64,000 bases of DNA from Cytophagales bacterium (lineage in GTDB: Bacteria > Bacteroidota > Bacteroidia > Cytophagales > Cyclobacteriaceae), in the NCBI GenBank assembly GCA_017303805.1, contig JAFLBQ010000005.1, forward strand, positions 310,001 to 374,000, given 5' to 3'. The first letter of the stretch is position 1. Every line of letters starts with the position of its first letter. Positions 17,679 to 26,804 of the stretch are shown one piece after another. Below the pieces are notes generated by a model. It did no database searches. It worked only from the letters and a program-made list of their open reading frames with translations, and was not told where the DNA came from. Position numbers and translations under genes: made by a program.

Positions 17679-18749
17679 TTAAGGGCGTGTGTCTGAGTTG
17701 AGCTCGGTAGCTGCCAGGGTACCCAATTTCTTTTCCAGCTCCCGCAGGCGGTCGTTCAATTCGGGCAACCGTTTGAAAACCGCGTAAGAGCGGAAGTAGT
17801 CTTTTATATCGATGGCCGGGTAGCCCAACAACTGTTGTCCCTCTTCTTTAACCGATTTAGAAATACCGGCCTGTGCACCAATTTGAGTTCTGTTGGCAAG
17901 TATCAGGTGCCCGGCAATACCCACCTGGCCGGCAATCATGGCATTATCGCCCACTTTGGTAGAACCTGAAATACCGGCTTGCGCGGCAATTACAGTGTTT
18001 TTGCCAATCTCAACATTGTGCGCGATCTGAATAAGGTTGTCAAGTTTTACTCCCGATCGGATAATGGTTGAATCGCCAAACAGGGTGGCGCAATCTATTA
18101 CTGTATTGGCGCCAATGGTTACGTTGTCTTCTATCAACACATTGCCTAATTGCGGAATGGTTTTATACGTACCATCGCCTTGCGGGGCAAAGCCAAAGCC
18201 ATCGCTGCCAATTACGGTACCCGCATGAATTACACAGTTATTTCCTATACGCGTGCCGGCATAGATTTTTACATTCGGATGGAGAATGGTGTTGTCTCCT
18301 ATTACCGTATCATCGCCAATGAACACATGCGGATACACTTTTACGTTGTTTCCAATTTTTACCCGGTTGCCGATGTAAGAAAATGCCCCGCGGTAAAGTT
18401 GGTTTCCAACGGTGGCAGTGTCGCTTTGAAAAGACGGCTGCTCAATGCCATTCTTTTGAAATGAAATCAGCTTATGATATTCTTCCAGCAGTACGGTAAA
18501 ACTGCTGTAAGGGTCTTCTACCAGAATGAGTGTAGTGGTGAGTTCTTTGCGGGGTTGAAAATCTTTTTTTACGATAACGGCACTTGCCTGGGTGGTGTAA
18601 ATGTACTGCTCGTATTTGGGGTTCGAGAGAAATGCAATCTGTCCGGTTTTCGCATCTTGAATTTTAGCTAACATGCTTATTTTGCCGGAGTCATTTCCTT
18701 GCACTTCTCCGCCCAGCATTGCTGCAATTTGCCCGATGCTAAACTCCAT
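17679..18749 (-). CDS. lpxD: UDP-3-O-(3-hydroxyacyl)glucosamine N-acyltransferase
   Basis: Third enzyme of lipid A synthesis. The 356-residue protein has an N-terminal uridine-binding domain (1-100; VEDPYSSF), a left-handed beta-helix of hexapeptides (about 105-290) with catalytic His in QIAHNVEIG, and a C-terminal helix. First gene of the lpx operon; a candidate promoter lies in the 3' end of the upstream HD gene. Confidence 0.96.
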   Translation of the reverse strand: MEFSIGQIAAMLGGEVQGNDSGKISMLAKIQDAKTGQIAFLSNPKYEQYIYTTQASAVIVKKDFQPRKELTTTLILVEDPYSSFTVLLEEYHKLISFQKNGIEQPSFQSDTATVGNQLYRGAFSYIGNRVKIGNNVKVYPHVFIGDDTVIGDNTILHPNVKIYAGTRIGNNCVIHAGTVIGSDGFGFAPQGDGTYKTIPQLGNVLIEDNVTIGANTVIDCATLFGDSTIIRSGVKLDNLIQIAHNVEIGKNTVIAAQAGISGSTKVGDNAMIAGQVGIAGHLILANRTQIGAQAGISKSVKEEGQQLLGYPAIDIKDYFRSYAVFKRLPELNDRLRELEKKLGTLAATELNSDTRP

Positions 18750-18794
18750 AGATTCAGTAGATTATTACACGTAGATTAAAAAAACGTAAGCCGC

Positions 18795-20024
18795 TTACAA
18801 AGATATATTTTTAGGCCAGCATAAATAGCTTTTTTCTACGATTTTGCTAATGGCCTTAATACTGGGTAAGTCCGATGCATGTGCTATATCGTGCACGTTA
18901 CCAGTGCGCGTTAAGATGTTAATCGATTTACCGCCCGAAACATACGCTTCGTTGCTTACAGTACCGTACGAGTACAGGTAGGGCGTATCTTTTTGAAGAA
19001 TACCGTACACTTGTTTTATTTCTTGCCGCACTTTTTCTACTTCGCTTTTGCGCACGGGGCCGTTAGAAAGTGTTATTTGAAATAGTTCGCGTTGAATCAA
19101 CCGGGTGCACAAGCCCGAGAGGATGGCATCGGGGTGGTTACGCCAAAATTTGATAGCACCCCAAATGTCGTGGTCGTCCAATTGCCCAAACAAATCCAGT
19201 AAGTCTTTGCTGCGCGTTAACTCTTCAAGCGAGTATTCTTTTAGAAGAAAGACAGAGAGCGCATCGCTGGCGGGTAAGGCTTCGCCTGCTTGCGCCAGGT
19301 ATTGGGCACGTTTAATAATGTTTACCAACATGCGCTCGGCACTTAAGGCGGTTTTGTGCAGGTACACTTGCCAGTACATAAGCCTGCGCGCATGCAAAAA
19401 ATTTTCGATGCTGTAAATTCCTTTTTCTTCTACAACCAATTCATCGTGATGTACGTGCAGCATAGCCACAATGCGATCCACGCCTATAGTGCCTTCCAAC
19501 ACCCCGGTAAAAAAACTATCGCGGGTAAGGTAATCTAACCGGTCTATGTCTAACTGGCTGCTGATAAGCTGGTGGAAAAATTTACGGGGATAGCTGTTTC
19601 TAAAAAACTGAAGGGCCAGGTCTAAGGCGCCATTAAAGCGGAGGTTCAACTCGCGCATCAGCAAGTAAGAAACGCTTTCGTGTTTTATTTCTTTTAAGAG
19701 TGTTTCTTCCAGCGCATGCGAAAACGGCCCGTGGCCAATGTCGTGCAATAAGATGGCGATGCACGCAGCTTCTGCTTCCTGAGGTGAAATTTCAACTCCT
19801 TTTTGTTGCAACGATTTAAGTACGCGCTCCATTAAATGCAGTGCACCCAATGCATGGTGAAAACGCGTATGTTGAGCGCCCGGATACACCAGGTCGCTCA
19901 GCCCTAATTGCTTAATGTAGCGCAGGCGTTGAAAGTACGGGTGCTGGATCAGATCATAGATCAGTTCGCTGGGAATGGATATAAATCCGTAAACCGGGTC
20001 GTTAATGATTTTCTTTTTGTTCAA
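18795..20024 (-). CDS. HD domain phosphohydrolase (dGTPase-like)
   Basis: A 409-residue HD superfamily protein. FHHALGALHL supplies the first metal His near residue 56, and LHDIGHGPFSH the HD pair and substrate His near 95; DYLTRD lies at about 165. Family members hydrolyse dNTPs or other nucleotides. The start is a TTG at 20024, supported by the conserved N terminus KKKIINDPVYGFI. Divergent from porX with 57 nt between starts. Confidence 0.9.
   Translation of the reverse strand: MNKKKIINDPVYGFISIPSELIYDLIQHPYFQRLRYIKQLGLSDLVYPGAQHTRFHHALGALHLMERVLKSLQQKGVEISPQEAEAACIAILLHDIGHGPFSHALEETLLKEIKHESVSYLLMRELNLRFNGALDLALQFFRNSYPRKFFHQLISSQLDIDRLDYLTRDSFFTGVLEGTIGVDRIVAMLHVHHDELVVEEKGIYSIENFLHARRLMYWQVYLHKTALSAERMLVNIIKRAQYLAQAGEALPASDALSVFLLKEYSLEELTRSKDLLDLFGQLDDHDIWGAIKFWRNHPDAILSGLCTRLIQRELFQITLSNGPVRKSEVEKVRQEIKQVYGILQKDTPYLYSYGTVSNEAYVSGGKSINILTRTGNVHDIAHASDLPSIKAISKIVEKSYLCWPKNISL
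18798..18805 (-). promoter_or_regulatory. candidate -7 box for the lpx operon
   Basis: Minus strand TATCTTTG, perfect TAnnTTTG, about 50 nt upstream of the lpxD ATG and inside the last codons of the HD gene. A -33 element is not clear. Confidence 0.35.
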
Positions 20025-20081
20025 GCAGCAGCCAAAGATTAATTTATAACGTTTAACTTAGAAGTTTCATAAAATTTAATC

Positions 20082-21641
20082 ATGCAAAGATATAGCATTT
20101 TGTGGGCGGATGATGAGATTGATTTACTCAAACCGCATATTTTGTTTTTACAACAACGCGGCTACGACATTACACCGGTTAACAACGGAAGTGAGGCGGT
20201 AGAACTAAGTGAAGGCCGCCATTTTGATATCGTTTTTTTAGATGAGCACATGCCCGGGATGTCGGGCCTGGAGGCATTGGCACTAATCAAAAACCAAAAG
20301 CCCAACCTGCCTGTGGTAATGATTACCAAAAACGAAGAAGAGCAGATTATGGAAGAAGCAATTGGTGCCAAGATTGATGACTACCTGATTAAGCCCATTA
20401 ACCCCAGCCAGGTGTTGCTGGCTATAAAAAAAATTCTGGATAACAAGCGACTGGTAATTGAAAAGACTAACCTGAGCTACCAACAGGAATTCAGAAAAAT
20501 AAGCATGGCTTTTCTGGATGACATGAACCATGAGCAGTGGGCTGAAATCTACAAAAAGCTGGTGTTTTGGGAACTGCAAATGGAAGAGGCCGATAACCGC
20601 GACATGGCCGAAGTGTTGGAAATGCAAAAAGTGGAAGCCAATGTAAACTTTTGCCGATTTATTAAACGCAACTATGAAAACTGGCTTAACAACCCGAACG
20701 TAGATAAACCGCTGCTATCGCATCAACTCATGAAGAAGAAAGTATTTCCGGAGTTGAAAAGCGGTACACCTTGTTTTTTTATTTTAATTGATAACCTGCG
20801 GTGGGATCAATGGAAAACCATAGAGCCCTTGCTGAGCGAATATTTCAATGTAGAACACGAAGAGTCGTATTATTCCATTTTGCCAACTACTACTGCGTAT
20901 GCCCGCAACGCTATTTTTTCCGGTATGCTGCCCTCCGAAATGGCGCGCACTCATCCCGATCTTTGGGTAGGCGAAGACGAAGATGAATCGAAAAATAATT
21001 TTGAGGATGATTTCTTAGCCAAGCAGGTTCGTAAAAACAATCTGCCGATCAAGTTCTCGTACAATAAGATAAAAAAACTGGAGGAGGGTCGCGACCTGGC
21101 CGATTCCATTTCCAACCTTTTTCACAACGATTTGAACGTGATCGTGTACAACTTTGTAGATATGCTCTCGCACGCCCGTACCGACATGGCAATGATTCGC
21201 GAACTGGCACCCGATGAAGCCGCCTATCGGTCTATAACCAAGTCGTGGTTTATGCACTCGCCTCTATTTGAGATTCTGAGAAAGATTTCAGAAAAAAAGA
21301 CCAAAGTAATTATTACAACCGACCACGGCACGGTGCGGGTAAAGCGACCTTTTAAGATTGTGGGCGACCGAAGTGTAAATACAAATCTGCGGTACAAGCA
21401 AGGCAAAAACCTGGGCTTCGAAGGCGATAAGGTTTTGGAAGCCTCTAAACCCGAGCGATTCTTTTTACCCAAAAGCAATGTTTCAACAGCGTACGTATTT
21501 GCAATAGAAGATCAGTTTTTCGCGTACCCGAATAACTATAACTTTTATGTAAACATGTATAAAGATACATTTCAACACGGGGGCGTAAGCCTGGAGGAAA
21601 TTATCATTCCATATATTTTACTAACTTCGAAAAATGCCTGA
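20082..21641 (+). CDS. porX: PorX-type response regulator with PglZ domain
   Basis: A 519-residue protein: receiver domain (1-120; acidic pocket Asp10-Asp11-Glu12, phospho-acceptor Asp54 in IVFLDEHMPG, Lys104 region), helical linker, then a PglZ/alkaline-phosphatase-superfamily domain (about 205-519; LIDNLRWDQW, TTTAYARNAIFSG, TTDHGT). In Porphyromonas PorX pairs with the kinase PorY and regulates type IX secretion. Overlaps tsaE by 8 nt, forming porX-tsaE-ald. No PorY-like kinase is present in the window. Confidence 0.93.
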   Translation: MQRYSILWADDEIDLLKPHILFLQQRGYDITPVNNGSEAVELSEGRHFDIVFLDEHMPGMSGLEALALIKNQKPNLPVVMITKNEEEQIMEEAIGAKIDDYLIKPINPSQVLLAIKKILDNKRLVIEKTNLSYQQEFRKISMAFLDDMNHEQWAEIYKKLVFWELQMEEADNRDMAEVLEMQKVEANVNFCRFIKRNYENWLNNPNVDKPLLSHQLMKKKVFPELKSGTPCFFILIDNLRWDQWKTIEPLLSEYFNVEHEESYYSILPTTTAYARNAIFSGMLPSEMARTHPDLWVGEDEDESKNNFEDDFLAKQVRKNNLPIKFSYNKIKKLEEGRDLADSISNLFHNDLNVIVYNFVDMLSHARTDMAMIRELAPDEAAYRSITKSWFMHSPLFEILRKISEKKTKVIITTDHGTVRVKRPFKIVGDRSVNTNLRYKQGKNLGFEGDKVLEASKPERFFLPKSNVSTAYVFAIEDQFFAYPNNYNFYVNMYKDTFQHGGVSLEEIIIPYILLTSKNA

Positions 21642-22071
21642 CACGTGGATGAAGTGCAGTAAACCGGTAACCCTGGAATGGCTGCCCGAAGCGGTTGGTG
21701 AACTGTTACAGGCAGGGGCAGCCTGCAAGGTTTGGACGCTGCAAGGTGAAATGGGAAGTGGCAAGACAACCCTTGCAAAAAGCCTGGTAAAAAATATGGG
21801 CCTGACTGACCGGGTAACAAGCCCAACATTTTCGATTGTAAATGAATACACCCATGGAGACAAAAAAGTGTATCATTTTGATTTTTACCGGCTGGCGCGC
21901 GAAACGGAAGCGCTGGACATTGGATTCGAAGAATACCTGGCTTCAGGAAATTTATGTTTGATAGAGTGGGCCGAAAAAGTACAGGCTTTATTACCAGCCC
22001 ATCGTTTTGAAGTAAAGATAGAACCGACAACAGAAACTACCAGAGAGATTTACTTTCGCATGCTGCCATGA
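21634..22071 (+). CDS. tsaE: tRNA threonylcarbamoyladenosine biosynthesis ATPase TsaE
   Basis: ATPase partner of TsaB/TsaD in t6A modification of ANN-decoding tRNAs. 145 residues; P-loop GEMGSGKTT at 38-46, SPTFSIVNEY around 68-77 and HFDFYRL around 86. Start ATG lies inside porX (8-nt overlap); its stop overlaps the next gene by 4 nt. Confidence 0.95.
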   Translation: MPDTWMKCSKPVTLEWLPEAVGELLQAGAACKVWTLQGEMGSGKTTLAKSLVKNMGLTDRVTSPTFSIVNEYTHGDKKVYHFDFYRLARETEALDIGFEEYLASGNLCLIEWAEKVQALLPAHRFEVKIEPTTETTREIYFRMLP

Positions 22072-23291
22072 GTGAAAAAAAGAGTACCGGTTTTGAGGCA
22101 CTAGCCAAGTCCGGAATATATCCGCAAGAAGAATTAATGCCGGTAAAAAAAAGTAAACATACTTTTTGCATCGGCTTGCCCCGCGAAGTTTCGCTACAGG
22201 AAAACCGGATTAGCCTGACCCCCGATGCAGTTGCCTTGCTGGTAAACAATGGCCACGAAGTTTGGGTGGAGACCATGGCCGGAGAAGGTTCCAAATTTTC
22301 GGATAAACAGTACAGCGAGGCCGGTGCTAAAATTGTGTACTCGCCTGACGAGGTTTACAAAGCCAATTTCATTTTGAAAATAGAGCCGCCCACACTGGAC
22401 GAATTAGAATATTTTAAACCCGGGCAAACGCTTATCTCCGCATTGCAAATGGGAAACCTGAAGCAAGAGTGCGTGCAAGCCTTATTAAAAAAACGCGTTA
22501 CAGCCCTTGCCTATGAATTTATTGAAGATAAGGTGGGCGGCATGCCCATTGTGCGGGCCATGAGTGAAATTGCCGGCAGTACGGTTATGTTAATTGCAGC
22601 GGAGTACCTGAGTACGGTAAACAAAGGCAAAGGAATAATTTTGGGCGGTATTACCGGGGTGCCACCTACCAAAGTAGTAATAATCGGAGCCGGCACCGTG
22701 GCCGAATATGCTGCGCGTGCAGCCTTGAGCCTGGGTGCCGAGATCCAGGTATTCGACAATCATTTATACAAACTTCGAAGAATTAAACATACCCTGGGGC
22801 ACCAGTTTTACACTTCAACCATCGATACCATTACGCTAAGCGAAAGTTTACAAAATGCCGATGTGGTGATTGGCGCGCTGCGGGCCGAAAAAGGTAAGGT
22901 ACGCCATGTAGTATCGGAAGAGATGGTAAAGAAAATGAAACCGGATTCGCTGATAATTGATCTGAGTATTGACCAGGGTGGGTGCATCGAAACTTCAGAA
23001 ACCACCACGTTGAATCGCCCTGTGTTTCGAAAGCACGATATTATTCACTATTGTGTTCCCAATGTAGCTTCGCGTGTAGCTACTACGGCCACCACCGCGC
23101 TAAGTAATATTTTTACGCCCACGATTTTGCGGGCGGCCGAAGAAGGCGGCATTGAGGAAATGATTTTTTCGCACAAGTGGTTTATGAAGGGCGTATATAC
23201 ATACAAAGGGTCACTCACCAACGAATCGGTAGCGCGCAAGTTTGCAATGAAGTTTAAGAATATTGAATTGTTATTGGCAGCAAGGGTTTAA
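22068..23291 (+). CDS. ald: alanine dehydrogenase
   Basis: A 407-residue member of the alanine dehydrogenase/transhydrogenase-alpha family, interconverting alanine and pyruvate with NAD. An N-terminal extension of about 30 residues precedes IGLPREVSLQENRISLTP; the Rossmann NAD site is VVIIGAGTVAEYAA at 203-216; later HYCVPNVASRVATTATTALS is typical. The assignment to alanine rather than a related substrate is by family. Third gene of the porX-tsaE-ald set (ATGA overlap). Confidence 0.87.
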   Translation: MSEKKSTGFEALAKSGIYPQEELMPVKKSKHTFCIGLPREVSLQENRISLTPDAVALLVNNGHEVWVETMAGEGSKFSDKQYSEAGAKIVYSPDEVYKANFILKIEPPTLDELEYFKPGQTLISALQMGNLKQECVQALLKKRVTALAYEFIEDKVGGMPIVRAMSEIAGSTVMLIAAEYLSTVNKGKGIILGGITGVPPTKVVIIGAGTVAEYAARAALSLGAEIQVFDNHLYKLRRIKHTLGHQFYTSTIDTITLSESLQNADVVIGALRAEKGKVRHVVSEEMVKKMKPDSLIIDLSIDQGGCIETSETTTLNRPVFRKHDIIHYCVPNVASRVATTATTALSNIFTPTILRAAEEGGIEEMIFSHKWFMKGVYTYKGSLTNESVARKFAMKFKNIELLLAARV

Positions 23292-23303
23292 AAAATTTAT
23301 TGT

Positions 23304-24026
23304 ATGAAGTACACGGCATTACTTTTTGGTCTTCTGGCGTTTCAGGTTGAAGCTCAAACCGGATTAACACCACAACTAAGGTCGCAATTTACATTAGAAC
23401 GCCTGGCATCCTCTAATGGATTGAGTAATTCGGACATTATGTACGGTGTGCCCATTGCTCCGGGCCAAGTTGTGGGTAATGTGTACCTCGATGAAAAATG
23501 GAATAAGGCCTCGCTGCAACTTTCGCAGTCTGAAAAACCACTGGAAGGCTTTTACGTTCGGTATAATTTGAAGGAGAATGGAATTGAAATTAGGTCTGGC
23601 GGAAGGGTAAAATTAATTTCAGCTGATAAAGTAAAAGCCTTGGTTTGGATCGATTCTGTTACTTCGCTACCTTCTTATTTTGTTTTTGGAGGAAATTACC
23701 AGTATCAGCAATCTAAACTTAGTACCTTGCTACAGGTGCTGGTAGATGGTAGTGTGCCTTTGCTAAAGCATATACGGTTAGAAATAAAATCGCCTACTTA
23801 TAATGTGGCTACTGGCGCGGGAAGCAAGGATACAAAAATCATAAAGAAAGTCCAGTACTTCAGCCTGCAACAAGGAACCCTTATTCCAATTAAAAATGTA
23901 AAGGATATTGAGGCGCTTAGCGGGAAACCCACAGAGGTAAGAACCTATTCAAAATCAAAAAAACTTTCAGCCAAAAGTGAGCATGATCTGATTGAGATTT
24001 TTGAATACCTAAACAGACAACCCTAA
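23304..24026 (+). CDS. exported hypothetical protein
   Basis: A 240-residue protein with a signal peptide (about 1-18, cleavage after VEAQ). The rest is mixed beta/alpha with no motif I recognise; Lys/Ser-rich region near 175-215. It starts 12 nt after ald and may be the last gene of that operon. Converges on valS, sharing the 4 nt CTAA (24023-24026), which provide both stop codons. Confidence 0.7.
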   Translation: MKYTALLFGLLAFQVEAQTGLTPQLRSQFTLERLASSNGLSNSDIMYGVPIAPGQVVGNVYLDEKWNKASLQLSQSEKPLEGFYVRYNLKENGIEIRSGGRVKLISADKVKALVWIDSVTSLPSYFVFGGNYQYQQSKLSTLLQVLVDGSVPLLKHIRLEIKSPTYNVATGAGSKDTKIIKKVQYFSLQQGTLIPIKNVKDIEALSGKPTEVRTYSKSKKLSAKSEHDLIEIFEYLNRQP

Positions 24027-26677
24027 AGTTTTTTCAACGCCTCTTCATACGATTTTATCTTAGCCTCCGCGTCTGCCTTTTTTTTACGTTCCATTTCAAG
24101 TACATGCGGTGGCGCGCTGGTTACAAATCGCTCGTTTTCGAGTTTTTTGTTTACCGAGGCTAAAAATCCTTTCAGGTATTCCAGGTCTTTGAGAATTGCC
24201 TCCTTCTCTTTTTCGGTATCAATTTTTCCTTCCAGCACTGCAATGTATTCAGTGGTGTTAACCAAAAGCGATGTGCCCGCTGGTTTTTCTGGGCCACTCA
24301 ACAAATTATTCAGGTTAGCCAGTTTTCTTGCAATGGGCCAAAACCTTTGAATATCATTTTTGCTACAATACAACGTAATGGCTTCTTTGGGTGATAGCCC
24401 TTTTGAATTACGCAGGTTGCGTACTTGTGCAATCAAATCAAAGGTATAACCAGCTTCTTTAATAACAGCTAAATCAAGGGAACCAACCTGTGGCCAACTG
24501 GCCACAATAATATCCTCTTTCGCTTGGCGTGGCGAAAGTTCACTCCACAGTTCTTCAGTTATAAAAGGCATAAACGGATGCAGTACTTTCAATACGGATT
24601 CGAAAAGCGAAATGGTTTTTGAAAATGTGACACTATCAATCGGTTTGCCATACTCTGGTTTTATCATTTCCAGGTACCATGCACAGAAATCGTCCCAGAT
24701 TAATTTGTAAACTGTTTGCAGCGCATCGGACATGCGGAACTTGCTGAAATGATCATTGAGTTCTGTAAGCGATTGATTAAACTTCGATTCGAACCATTCC
24801 ATGGCAATCATGCATTCCTGCGGCTGCGCCAATGTTTTATCAACTTCCCATCCCTTTACCAACCGGAAAGCATTCCAGATTTTGTTGGCAAAATTTCTTC
24901 CCTGCTCAACCAGTTTTTCATCGTACAATAAGTCGTTGCCGGCAGGCGAACTGAACAGCATACCTGTACGTACCGCATCCGCACCATGGGTGGCAATCAG
25001 CTCGAGCGGATCGGGAGAGTTGCCCAGCGATTTCGACATTTTTCGCCCCAACTTATCGCGCACAATACCAGTAAGGTACACGTGTTCGAAAGGCTTTTTA
25101 TCCATGTATTCATAACCCGCAATAATCATTCGGGCAACCCAAAAGAATAAGATCTCGGGCGCGGTTACCAACACATTGGTAGGGTAAAAGAAATCCAGGT
25201 CTTTGTTTTTACCGGGAATAATTTTTCCGGTAAGGCTATCAAAAAATTCGTTTTTAAAGCCACCAAAAACTTCAATGGGCCAAAGCCAGCTCGAGGCCCA
25301 GGTGTCTAACACATCGGAGTCTTGTGTTAATTTTGAATTCTGAGTTTCAAATTTCGAATGATAAAGTTTATACGCTTCTTCTTCCGTTTCAGCAACTACA
25401 AAGTTTCCAGCCTCATCATACCAGGCCGGTATGCGATGGCCCCACCACAATTGTCGCGAAATGCACCAGTCGCGCACGTTCTCCATCCAATGGCGGTAGG
25501 TGTTCTTAAACTTAGCCGGATGTAGTTTAATTTCGTCATCTTCAACTGCATCATAGGCTCGTTTCGAAATCTCTTTCATCTTAATGAACCACTGCAATGA
25601 AAGTTTTGGTTCTATAACGGTGTTGGTTCTTTCTGAGCGCCCAATACGGGTAATAAACTCTTCTTCTTTTAATAGATGCCCGGCTTCGCGCAGATCTTTT
25701 ACAATTTCTTTGCGCACGGCAAACCGATCTTTACCAATAAACTTTGGCAGCTCGCATTTTTCGTTCAGGGTGCCGTCATCGTTTAAGGTATCAATTATCG
25801 GCAGGTTGTGGCGCAGACCTATCTCGTAGTCGTTTAAATCGTGTGCCGGGGTAACCTTTAAGCAGCCGGTACCAAATGCTTTGTCCACATAGCTATCGGC
25901 AATAACCGGAATCTCGCGGTTGATAAACGGTACCAGAATTTTTTTTCCTACCAGGTGCGCATACCGTTCATCTGTTGGGTTTACGGCTATGGCCACATCG
26001 CCCATAATGGTTTCGGGGCGTTGGGTGGCAATGGTTATCCAATCTGCGGTATCTTTAATTTTATACTTAATAGAATAAAGAATCGATTTTTCGCCTTCTT
26101 CTTTATAAAGAACTTCTTCGTTCGAAACGGTGGTTTTTGCTTCCACATCCCAGTTTACCATTCGCAAGCCGCGGTAGATGTACCCTTTGTTGTACAGATC
26201 TACAAATACCCTTATAACAGCTTTATAATACTCAGTGTCCATTGTAAAGGCGGTGCGATCCCAATCGCACGAAGCCCCTAACTTTTTCAATTGCTCCAGA
26301 ATAATGCCCCCGTATTTCTCTTTCCATTCCCAGGCATATTTTAAAAACTCATCGCGCGTAAGCTGCGATTTTTTAATTCCCTTTTCGCGCAGCATAGCAA
26401 CAACCTTTGCTTCGGTGGCAATTGAGGCGTGGTCGGTGCCAGGCACCCAGCAGGCTTCTTTACCTTCCATGCGGGCTTTGCGGATGAGTACATCCTGAAT
26501 GGTATTGTTAAGCATGTGGCCCATGTGCAAAACCCCGGTTACATTGGGGGGGGGAATTACAATACATAAGGGCTCTTTACCCGAGGCGGAGTTGGCTTTA
26601 AAATAACCGGCCTTTAACCAATGCTGGTACCATTTATCTTCAACTTCGGCTGGGTTATATTTTGTAGAAAGTGCCAT
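24023..26677 (-). CDS. valS: valine--tRNA ligase
   Basis: Class I aminoacyl-tRNA synthetase, 884 residues. HIGH motif appears as NVTGVLHMGH near residue 45, KMSKS as GRKMSKSLGN near 530, editing (CP1) domain around 190-340, anticodon-binding domain and a C-terminal coiled coil (about 820-884) typical of ValRS. The ATG at 26677 (MALSTKYNPAEVEDKW) is chosen over one at 26728. Confidence 0.97.
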   Translation of the reverse strand: MALSTKYNPAEVEDKWYQHWLKAGYFKANSASGKEPLCIVIPPPNVTGVLHMGHMLNNTIQDVLIRKARMEGKEACWVPGTDHASIATEAKVVAMLREKGIKKSQLTRDEFLKYAWEWKEKYGGIILEQLKKLGASCDWDRTAFTMDTEYYKAVIRVFVDLYNKGYIYRGLRMVNWDVEAKTTVSNEEVLYKEEGEKSILYSIKYKIKDTADWITIATQRPETIMGDVAIAVNPTDERYAHLVGKKILVPFINREIPVIADSYVDKAFGTGCLKVTPAHDLNDYEIGLRHNLPIIDTLNDDGTLNEKCELPKFIGKDRFAVRKEIVKDLREAGHLLKEEEFITRIGRSERTNTVIEPKLSLQWFIKMKEISKRAYDAVEDDEIKLHPAKFKNTYRHWMENVRDWCISRQLWWGHRIPAWYDEAGNFVVAETEEEAYKLYHSKFETQNSKLTQDSDVLDTWASSWLWPIEVFGGFKNEFFDSLTGKIIPGKNKDLDFFYPTNVLVTAPEILFFWVARMIIAGYEYMDKKPFEHVYLTGIVRDKLGRKMSKSLGNSPDPLELIATHGADAVRTGMLFSSPAGNDLLYDEKLVEQGRNFANKIWNAFRLVKGWEVDKTLAQPQECMIAMEWFESKFNQSLTELNDHFSKFRMSDALQTVYKLIWDDFCAWYLEMIKPEYGKPIDSVTFSKTISLFESVLKVLHPFMPFITEELWSELSPRQAKEDIIVASWPQVGSLDLAVIKEAGYTFDLIAQVRNLRNSKGLSPKEAITLYCSKNDIQRFWPIARKLANLNNLLSGPEKPAGTSLLVNTTEYIAVLEGKIDTEKEKEAILKDLEYLKGFLASVNKKLENERFVTSAPPHVLEMERKKKADAEAKIKSYEEALKKL

Positions 26678-26706
26678 AAAATCAAAAAGTGGACTTGATA
26701 AGTCGG

Positions 26707-26714
26707 CAAAAATA
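26707..26714 (-). promoter_or_regulatory. candidate -7 box for valS
   Basis: Minus strand TATTTTTG, perfect TAnnTTTG, 29 nt upstream of the valS ATG. The remaining 126 nt between valS and the MFS gene show no other structure. Confidence 0.45.
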
Positions 26715-26804
26715 GCGAAAAATGCCAACCCTAAATGGGAGAAAGGTGCGCCTGTTTTAAAGTGTGTAATTGTTGTTGATATTTAGAAATTAATTTTTGA
26801 TTGC

